Source: Diphasiastrum complanatum (taxonomy: Eukaryota; Streptophyta; Lycopodiopsida; Lycopodiales; Lycopodiaceae). From it: DNA of 64,000 nucleotides. The stretch covers positions 32,518,802 to 32,582,801 of the forward strand of contig CM055097.1 of assembly GCA_029204225.1 (NCBI GenBank), written 5' to 3'. Made by a program: the position numbers and the translations under genes. This document shows, one piece after another, positions 56,395-64,000 of the stretch. Each line of letters begins with the position of its first letter. The first letter of the stretch is position 1. The notes under the pieces were generated by a model. It made no database searches. It was not told the DNA's origin and saw only the letters and a program-made list of their open reading frames with translations.

Positions 56395-58742
56395 CTGCAA
56401 ACATACAAAAAAATGTTCAGAATAATCTAAGAAATATAGTTATCTCTTCACTGTATTTTGCCTTGTCTAAACAAGTGTCCTTATCTTTAGTTTAAGAACT
56501 TGTAAATTGGAAGTTTTAAGTCATTTTGTTACTTGAGGCCTTATCAATGACATTTGGACCACTAAAGTACATCAATTCAATATTCGGGCTAACAAAGCTT
56601 CAGGAAAGTAACAAAATGATACAGGTAAATGCAAAAACATAGCCAAAAACCCTAACATGAGATTACAAATGCACGCTTGCATGGATCCTTGTGACAGCTA
56701 CTGGTTATTCAAATTGTGAGCTTCTCGGATGGAGAACTCAGAGTAAAGTTCTTTTGTGGGATTGCTTGCAAGGCAATTGATTGTTTTTGAGGTTTTAGGT
56801 GGAGGTTGCTATAATATTCCGTTATGTATGATTCCTAGTGATTGCGATGGTAAATTGGTGTATCGAAACACTTCCCATGCATAGAAAAGTCTTGATTCTA
56901 ACTTTAAAAACATAAGAAGGAGATTAGATTAGAGTACGATTATTAATGTCCACTAAGACTCATACAATCTATGGGACCAAATACTAACACATGTATGTTT
57001 TATAAAATTACAAAAGCAATACATCATAAAACTATTTTAAGATCACTTCAGCTACTTTAGAAGAATTTAGCAAACTTTTACAAATAGTAAAAGCTTTAAT
57101 GATGAAGCTACCAAGCATGCTGATATTAACATGATCAAATAAACTAAGCAAGGAATGTGGAGACTAATTACAAATTCCAATGAGGTCATCTTGAAGTGGT
57201 TGTGGATAGGTGATGGTGCTCCATTTCCACTTGACCGTTTTTGCAAAGCAAAAGTGTTAGCTCCTCCCATAAGATCTTTGGGCCACGTCTCATTCATAAA
57301 TGTGAGATGGCCTACTTTTTATTCATAGAAAAGTCAGGATCGCCAATTCTTGGATTGAACCATTTCATTATAATATTGCATCTTTCACTTGAAGGGTTCT
57401 TCTTATAGACCATCGACAAACTTTCTCTGCACAAAGGATTTGAGACTGGGAGTGTTCTCGAGCCACTCATTACATTGAATTTTCCGAAAGATGAAGCATT
57501 TGACTATGTCCAAACACCATCCAATGTTCAGTCTTTGAAGGAGCATACAACTTTGTATGGCAACCTTTGAAAGTCTACTATGATTCAAAGACTCCACTTT
57601 TACCAAGTATTTGATTGTCTTTATCAAAGCAACTATTTCTGGAGGGAGTCTGTTAGCTTCAGCCAACAAAATATGGAGATGCCAGTCTAATAGCCAAAGT
57701 GCATGAGTTAAGTGAGCAACTTCAAGGATGGGATGGTAGAATACATCCCATGTCTTTTACTGAAGGATCCACCTACTTGAGTCACATGCGACCATGGTTA
57801 CCATGGCCTCTCTGAAAATGCATGTACCCAATATATACAATTCAGAGTGATTGGATTCTTTATTCAATTTTTATCTTGACGGGAACAAGTTTCAAGATTG
57901 TTCTGTCTGAAGCAATAGTCTCCTGTTTTGAAGTGCCTGATTCCTACTTTCTGCACTTTTTGAGAAAAATTTAGCTTTTGCAGCAGTCCAACAAAGTTCA
58001 GTAGCTAGTGGCTTAGATCGGTTTACTCATTTGAGGCTACTCACCGAAATTACAAAGAGAAAGGAATCGAACATAAATGTGCATAGAAAGTGTTTTGAGC
58101 TGAGGGAAGTCTAAGTGTTCTTCTATGTTTGCAGAGCAGCGTGTTTCTACATATTATGTTCAGAAGGTTGGGAGGGAAGAACAAAATGGTTGGTCATCTT
58201 TCTTTTTTCTCGTGTAATAGGATATAAGAGTTAGAAATTCCTTTAATTACTCACTACAGCTCAAAATCAGCAGGCAGAATAAAGGCCCAGCTTCCAACAT
58301 TTTTCCCTTCCAGCCTCCCTCTAAGGCGTTTCTTCTTAGTGCCTTTCCACTTTCCATAGGCTCGCTACCTACAATGAGCAGCTTAACTCTTGAGTAAGGT
58401 TTCTGAAAATATGTAACATTTTGTTCACTAATGATTTCTATCATTGTTTTATGTCTTCCTGGAAACGTGGATTGAAAATATACAAAATGCACAGTTGAAA
58501 GATCATATGTTTAAATCTCATGTGCATACTGGAACGCTAAGTGACTGCCCGACTCCATCACTACATAACTGCTGACAATCAGATTTGACCATACAGACTA
58601 AATATCGAGCTAGATCCATAGTTTCCACTATATGAAATTTTTGTAGATTTCAAAGCCAGCTCTTATTGAAATACATCAGTGCAATGAAAATGTTTACCTC
58701 TAGGAAAAAATTTCTACTTTTTTGAAATGAAGGTATACTTGC
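56395..58742 (-). other. Dynein intron B-C with GC donor; coding-like debris
   Basis: A 2,348-bp intron with donor AAG/GCAAGT at 58742-58737 and acceptor TTGCAG. Minus-strand frames at 57403-57669 (LLAEANRLPPEIVALIKTIK) and 57067-57297 look protein-like and follow one another, as in a decayed transposase. I cannot assign them to a family. Confidence 0.7.
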
Positions 58743-58841
58743 CTTGCATATTCGTACAATGCTAGCACGAATCCTGTCTTCAAGTGGCATTTCCTTCAGA
58801 AACTTGTAGGCCACAGCCTCAAGGGCATCTTCTGGCCATTC
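58743..58841 (-). CDS. Axonemal dynein heavy chain, exon B (AAA4 end)
   Basis: 99 nt, 33 codons, phase 0: EWPEDALEAVAYKFLKEMPL, EDRIRASIVRICK. The WPEDALEAVA motif directly follows the CCTIDWF motif of exon A in all dynein heavy chains. The acceptor is CTGCAG before GAATGG. The donor is the GC type, AAG/GCAAGT. Confidence 0.95.
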
Positions 58842-59091
58842 CTGCAGTTTAAGAACAATCAATTTTTTAAAAAACAAGATGACAATATCAGGCAACCATT
58901 ACCTTGAATAATACCAGATAAAAATATGTTCACTTTGGCTCTTTCCATTTGCTTGATTGCTCACAGAAAAATCTTAGGCATGTGTTTCTTGATCGCTCAC
59001 AAAAAAATCTTGAGCATGTGTTTCTTGTTTTATCTACAATGAAACATTCAAAGGTATGAACTCTTTCCCACAGTAGGCAAGTTGGTGCAAC
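58842..59091. other. Dynein intron A-B with a short tandem repeat
   Basis: 250 bp. Two near-copies of a unit of about 33 bp (CACARAAAAATCTT...GCATGTGTTTCTTG) lie at about 58963-59030. The donor is CAG/GTTGCA. Confidence 0.75.
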
Positions 59092-59328
59092 CTGGAACCA
59101 ATCAATTGTGCAGCAATTGACCAGGGATGGAAACTGCCTGAGTCTGTCCTTGAAAGCTTGCCCAACAGGACTCATACAAAATATTACATGCAACTTCTGT
59201 TTGCATTGTTCCACAAAGTAGCGCCAAAATTCTAAAGTTGTCTCAAGTTGCTTCCCTGCTTTCATCGCTTTTTCTTTCATTACTTCCAAAATTGTCGCTT
59301 TCTCATCATTTGGAAAAATATTTGGTAC
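59092..59328 (-). CDS. Axonemal dynein heavy chain, exon A (AAA4; first exon in window)
   Basis: 237 nt, 79 codons, phase 0. It starts VPNIFPNDEKATILEVMKEK, continues EFWRYFVEQCKQKLHVIFCM, then SPVGQAFKDRLRQFPSLVNC and CTIDWFQ. This is the AAA4 region with the family signature CMSPVGxxFRxRxRxFPxLxxCCTIDWF. The acceptor is TTCCAG before GTACCA. The previous exon (expected to end in a NNxLNSGE-like block) is not found between here and 64000, so the upstream intron is at least 4.67 kb. Confidence 0.95.
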
Positions 59329-60552
59329 CTGGAATAAAAAATCAAGTTTTCTGATCTATGCTTGACTAGATGCCCAGCGAACAGTAAAACAGTTATCGTG
59401 CATTAATGTCTTGGCATCTCCAGGTCTAGGATACATATTCATTCTCCATTGCTTGATGCCATCTGTTTGCATCAAATCCAGAATTCAAGCCATAGACACA
59501 TTCTTCTTAGACTATCCAACTTGGCTAGAAGATTTCTGACTGGATATCCCAGACAACCACTGAAGTAGTCAATATGAAGGTTTGATTCATTGGTGTCGTT
59601 ATCAATTGACTGCTTACATGTAAGTGCTTAGTTTCTTGGCATATTTTTAAATTTTCTGAACAACAATATCTAATCAAAAGTAGTTATAAATAATTGTTAC
59701 GGAACTTGGAAGTTATCTGGGCCATAGCAAGCTACATGCAGCCTTGGGGTTTGTGAGCTATCATTTGGGTATTTTGGCTGTTGGCAACCTACAACTTATT
59801 AAATAACATGCAGAACATTAAGCCACTACAGGTGCTTGTCCCCATGTATATTCTGTCACTCATGAGTTCAGACAAAGCTTTTATGCAAAAATCTGATTAT
59901 TAGCTGATTTTCATGCTATAAATCTTGATGGTATTGATGTTATTTTAGGCTATAAGTGGTAATATGATAGTTCAGACATTGATAATAAAAACCCTAGGTT
60001 ACAATTTTTTGACATGGTAAGTCAGTCTCTACTTGTAGAGAGACAAATGTTTCTCCAATTCCAGGTAATTCTTGAGTTGAATCAATATAAAAAATTTAAG
60101 TTCTGATTACAAGATGTTTCATCTTATTTTAAAGTTTAGAATACAGCATAAATTTGTTATGGAACGTGATGTAGTTGTATTTTTTAAAACACTAATATTG
60201 AAATACTAAACCACAAGCAATATATAGTACAGACTTTGTTGCATGCATCTAAAAATGTTTTCAGTCAAAGTTACCTCATGGCTTGCCACCCGGAAGGGTG
60301 GGAGCCCATGAAATGGAGTTATTGCCTAGTAGTAGATCTGTCTTCAAGCAACCCTACAGGTTTAGCAAAAAAGAGGAAGATGAGCAGTTGGTTCATTACT
60401 GAATATTTGAGGATGGGACACATTAATCTAGTAAATCACCATGGGGTGATCCCTTTAAACAACAAAAAAGATGGGGATTGCATGTGGACCAATCCAAACC
60501 AAATGTATGGAATCATGCATAAAAGTAAAAAGGTTGAGTAATACCTAGATTA
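59329..60552. other. Dynein intron upstream of exon A: nothing recognised
   Basis: AT-rich. A 101-codon plus frame at 60236-60541 has no recognisable motif; part of it may belong to the gypsy fragment that follows. Confidence 0.45.
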
Positions 60553-60775
60553 AGTTTACTTTGCAAGGCAAGGAACTTTCTGTTGCTATTCATGCTCTTA
60601 AAACTTGGAGACTCTCTCTATATGGTAGTACATTTTTGGTGTGTACGAACCACCAACCTCTTAAATATCTATATAATCAACCTAATCTCCGAGGTTATAA
60701 CACTAGATGGGCTACATGAAGTTCAGAAATCCAATTACAAGATTTGATATACAGAAGGCGCTACTATTCAGGCCG
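60553..60775 (+). pseudogene. Ty3/gypsy RNase H fragment
   Basis: It reads KELSVAIHALKTWRLSLYGS, TFLVCTNHQPLKYLYNQPNL and NTRWAT, followed by a stop and IQLQDLIYR. This corresponds to the KELLAIxxALKxWRxYLxGxxFxVxTDHxSLxYL block, with Asn replacing the catalytic Asp of TDH. Isolated fragment. Confidence 0.75.
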
Positions 60776-60898
60776 CCGATGATCTCGAATAGATGAACGA
60801 ATCTATGTCCGCAATTCAGACAGCGATCTGAATCACGACCCCCAATTTGCTCAGGGGTTGCAATTCGTGAATTTCTTGTTGTTGTTGTTGTTGTTGTT

Positions 60899-61349
60899 AG
60901 TTATGAACGTAGCCACGGCTGATCTAGATTTAGTCTATGAAAGCATCACATAAGCAAGACTTAACCCTAGAAAGCAGGAGAGAGAAAGCTTAAAGAGACT
61001 AAAGAAGGAGATCATATCATAAGCCAAGTAACAAATGACACAGAATCCCTACTTATAGCCAAGAGGAAGCCCTAAAAGGAAGCTTCCAGTGGCTAGGGCC
61101 AAACTGAGAGGGAAAATAGTGCGCCCTCCAAGAAGGCCCCCACTCTCAGTAATATGACCAAATAACCAATATAGTGAATCATAGGGCCCAAGGCCAATAA
61201 TATGGTCTAAATGTCAATAATAGGGCCCAAGGCCAACCATATAGTCTAAATGTCGAATAATGAATAAAAAAGGGCCCAAAGCCTGCTTATGCATAAAGTA
61301 AAGGAAATGTAAATGGACATGGCGAATGTAATGAGCCGAGTCCATAACT
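60899..61349 (-). repeat. Solo LTR of chromovirus B family
   Basis: 451 bp, nearly identical to the two LTRs at 20.4 and 26.6 kb. It is flanked by a 5-bp duplication TTGTT (60894-60898 and 61350-61354) within a (GTT)n microsatellite. No interior is present, as expected after LTR-LTR recombination. Ends are AGTTATG...CATAACT. Confidence 0.93.
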
Positions 61350-61670
61350 TTGTTGTTGTTGCTTCCTAGAGATTTTTTTGGACAACTTGAATCAGTGAAG
61401 CTGCAAAGGACGGTTCAAGAAAATGTGACATTATTCCAGCTTAAAAAATGTAAAGTTATTAAGCAGCCACTATTCACACTTCCTCACACCAATCTCACGA
61501 TCCCAAGAAATCATGGTACTTCATTTGCAGGCCTAATAATGCTCAAAAAGTTCACCTTTTGAAAGCACAATCAAAATTGTTGAGCACAAGATCACACAAA
61601 AGTATTATATGATATCAGAAATGCACAGTGAAATGATGATCACACCGTAATCTCCAACCAAGAACATGAT
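61350..61670. other. Sequence between solo LTR and chromovirus C
   Basis: The target duplication and the rest of the (GTT)n run, then unassigned sequence. Confidence 0.5.
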
Positions 61671-62023
61671 AGTTACAAGCTAAGATTCACTAGCTATGCT
61701 AGAAAGCAAGACTTAGGCTAGAAAGCATGAAAGAGAGAATTTTCAATGAGGCTAAAGAAGAGCAATCATCATCAACTAAATAAAAGACTACAATGCTGCC
61801 CTATATCTACCCTACCAATGAACCCCAAAGTAGGAATTCAAAAGTAGAGGGAGGTTGAAGATTTGGAGTAAAAATAGTGCGCACCCCCAATAGGAGGACC
61901 CCCACTCCAAATCAATATGACCAAGTCCTAAAAATGCGACCAAATAGGGCCCATAGGCCTGCTTATGCATAATACAAAATAAAAGAATGGATGCAGTGAA
62001 TGTAATGAGCCGAGTCCATAACT
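61671..62023 (-). repeat. 3' LTR of chromovirus C
   Basis: 353 bp, AGTTACAAGC...GTCCATAACT on the plus strand; related to 38041-38421 but shorter. On the minus strand a purine tract GCAAGGGAG (62024-62032) directly precedes AGTTATGG. Confidence 0.88.
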
Positions 62024-62148
62024 CTCCCTTGCAGAGAAACAGAGCCCTTTACAGGCTAGCAAGCATGAACTAATGGAAATATTGATGGAGAGGACATAAG
62101 TCGTCACAACGGATACCCCACAAGCAGCATACAAGACTAAGGCAAGTA

Positions 62149-63206
62149 CTAAGCAATTGCGACTGTAATGTGATGTAGGTGCAAACAAAAATAGCCATGG
62201 CTAGCCGAACCATGAGGTAGAGAGAACATTTGCAATGATATATGTGGTAGAGGAAATAACCAAGGCCATGAGGTTTGAGCATGATCTGCCAATAATGGTG
62301 TATGATAAAAAACATCAATAGGCTCCCATGTGGCCTCCTCAATAGGACGAGCATCCCACTGTACCAAAAACTGAACCTGCCGACGGCGCCGACTATGTTG
62401 AAGGCGAACCTAGAGAATGGCAGCTGGTAAGAAAGGAAACAGCTCAGGATCTGAAGGACATGTGAGATCGCGAGGAGCATCATCCTCAATGGCAGCACGT
62501 AATAGGCTAACATGAAAGGTATCACAGGCACGTGTAGTATCAGGCAGCTGTAAGCGATATGTAACAGGACTGAGGCACTCCAGAATACCATAAGGCCCAT
62601 AATAATGTGGTGCAAGCTTCTCAGTAGAAGCGTGGCCCTGAACAAAATGATGTCACGCAAAACGTAGCCGGAGATAAACCATATCACCAATCTGAAACTA
62701 GACATGACGACGATGGCGATCAACAAAAGTTTCATAGCGCTGCTGAACCTGCTGTAGATGAGTAGTAGCCCTAGCAATAAGCTCCCGAGAACCTGATAAA
62801 AAAGAAGCAATGGTTGTTGGTTTATCATCAAGAGGAAGAGGCACCCTTGCAAAAGAGGAGCATATCCAACCAATAAAAAAGGAGAAACTCCAGTGTTTGT
62901 ACTAATAGAGCTATTATAGTTATACTTTGCCAAACATAAATGCTAATCCCAATCCTTCCTTGAAGGAAAAACAAAGTGCCGAAGATAATTCTCAAGGATC
63001 CGATTAAGGACCTCAGTTCGCCCATCAGCAGTAGAATGATAAGCATAACTCATAAGAAGTTGTCCATCCAAAATACCCATAAGCTTTGTCCCAAAGGTAG
63101 ATGTAAACTTACTATCCCGATCAGAAAGGCGTGTGCACTGCTCAGCTGTAATAGTACCGTGGACCAGTATAAAATGTGCCTGTTCTGGCGATAAGGAATG
63201 GGCCAA
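62149..63206 (-). pseudogene. Chromovirus C integrase and chromodomain (deleted)
   Basis: Chromodomain VQWDARPIEEATWEPIDVF at about 62300-62355. Integrase core blocks: HGTITAEQCTRLSDRDSKFT and STADGRTEVLNRILENYLRH. Compared with element B, two internal deletions remove the segment with the first catalytic Asp (WTDISMDFI to RFSK, junction near 63190) and the block between AEQC and SDRDSKF (junction near 63130). Further frame changes lie at 62935 and in the C-terminal domain. Confidence 0.85.
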
Positions 63207-63227
63207 CTCTGGAGCAAGCCAGCGGAC

Positions 63228-63995
63228 TTAGCACGGGAAATATTTAACATGGGCACAAAAGGTACACTCATGGATAAAATGTGCTAGCTCAGACTTCATG
63301 GATGGCCAATAGAAATGGTCTTTAAGATGAGCATAAGACTTTTGAGAGCCAAAATGGCCACCAATAGGAGAAGCAAGAGCATCAGACAACAACTGAGAAT
63401 GAATGGAAAGAGAACTAGGAATACACAAAGCACCATAATGATATAAACGATCATCAATAACAGTATAAACCTGGAACTTTTGAGATGAATGATAAACATC
63501 ACAAAAGTCACAACAAGTCAAATATTCAGCCGGTAAATCATCAAACCAAGAAGGAACAGAAGCAACAAGACTATGTAACAAAGCAGGAAGACGAGGCAAA
63601 GCATCAGTTGTTGTGTTCGACTTTCCTGAACGATAGAAAATGTCAAAATGGAAAGACTGTAAAAACTGTAACCAACGATAATGACGATCACTAAGATCAT
63701 GTTGAGACAAGAGAAAACAAAGAGGCTGATGATCAGTAATAATATCAAAAGGAACACGATACAAATAATGGCGCCACTTCTTAAGAGCATGGATAACAGC
63801 AAGTAGCTCTTTCTCATGAACAGAGTAATGTTGCTCGTAAGAGCACAAACGACGAGACTCGTAAGCAATGACACACTCAAACTGACGAAGAAGAGCGCCT
63901 AGACCAACAGAACTAGCATCAGTCTCAACAATAAACCTCTGATCAAATTGAAGCCAACACATACGGCGGCCAAAACGCATGATGTAAAGCATCAA
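63228..63995 (-). CDS. Chromovirus C pol: RNase H and integrase zinc finger
   Basis: An open frame of 255 codons: RFIVETDASSVGLGALLRQ, YSVHEKELLAVIHALKKWRH, ITDHQPLCFLLSQHDLSDR, LQSFHFDIFYRSGKSNTT, and the integrase entry with HFGSQKSYAHLKDHFYWPSM and CTFCAHVKY. The RNase H catalytic residues D-E-D are present. RT lies to the right, outside the window. Confidence 0.88.
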   Translation of the reverse strand: MMLYIMRFGRRMCWLQFDQRFIVETDASSVGLGALLRQFECVIAYESRRLCSYEQHYSVHEKELLAVIHALKKWRHYLYRVPFDIITDHQPLCFLLSQHDLSDRHYRWLQFLQSFHFDIFYRSGKSNTTTDALPRLPALLHSLVASVPSWFDDLPAEYLTCCDFCDVYHSSQKFQVYTVIDDRLYHYGALCIPSSLSIHSQLLSDALASPIGGHFGSQKSYAHLKDHFYWPSMKSELAHFIHECTFCAHVKYFPC

Positions 63996-64000
63996 AAGCA

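Larger units (their letters stand above)
61671..64000 (-). mobile_element. Chromovirus C, 3' part; continues past the window
   Basis: A gypsy chromovirus on the minus strand with its 3' LTR at 61671-62023 and pol to the right. It is close to chromovirus B at protein level but has a different LTR. The 5-bp left flank is ATGAT; the right flank is outside. Integrase is damaged by deletions, so it cannot be autonomous. Confidence 0.88.

Noticed and set aside
60236-60541. A 101-codon plus-strand frame
   Set aside because: No recognisable motif; lies next to a gypsy RNase H fragment and is probably transposon debris.

Overview
The window looks like a piece of a large, repeat-rich land-plant genome from a lineage that still makes flagellated sperm. 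A fern is the best guess; a lycophyte, Ginkgo or a cycad is also possible. The one host gene I can support is an axonemal dynein heavy chain on the minus strand. Flowering plants and conifers have lost axonemal dyneins. The rest is plant-type LTR retrotransposons (Ty3/gypsy chromoviruses and Ty1/copia, primed by initiator-Met tRNA), an APE-type LINE family, simple repeats and unassigned intron sequence.

Host gene: eleven exons read right to left from 59328 to 3580. They splice in frame into about 1,025 residues (3,076 nt) covering the end of AAA4, the antiparallel stalk with its microtubule-binding domain, AAA5 and the start of AAA6. Both ends of the gene lie outside the window. Exons are about 5.5% of the 55.7-kb span. 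Introns range from 250 bp to 22.8 kb and the large ones are packed with nested transposons. Two successive introns use GC donors.

Layout: 1-3.5 kb, LINE and hAT-like debris plus a nested inverted repeat. 3.6-4.4 kb, last exon in the window. 7.2-10.9 kb, internally deleted chromovirus with LTRs and 5-bp target duplication. 11.3-11.5 kb, exon. 13-19 kb, an LTR, a broken gypsy pol and a 2.2-kb insert with a minisatellite. 19.5-30.2 kb, a LINE split by a 6.67-kb chromovirus. 30.2-33.3 kb, gag-only LTR element. 34.3-35.5 kb, two exons. 35.6-41.5 kb, copia, gypsy and LINE fragments. 42.1-44.3 kb, three exons including the stalk. 44.9-46 kb, copia RT. 46.7-54.5 kb, five LINE copies head to tail in one orientation. 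54.5-55.8 kb, second copy of the gag-only family. 55.9-59.3 kb, four exons. 60.5-64 kb, gypsy RNase H fragment, solo LTR, and a chromovirus running off the end.

The most interesting signals are: (i) the LINE family, whose 3' tails are CT-type microsatellites rather than poly(A), whose copies sit inside each other's tails, and whose ORF2 C-terminus carries recurrent PCNA-binding (PIP-box) look-alikes; (ii) a chromovirus family whose LTRs begin AG and end CT instead of TG/CA, fixed by two independent target duplications; (iii) a dynein reading frame kept intact through about 53 kb of intron.
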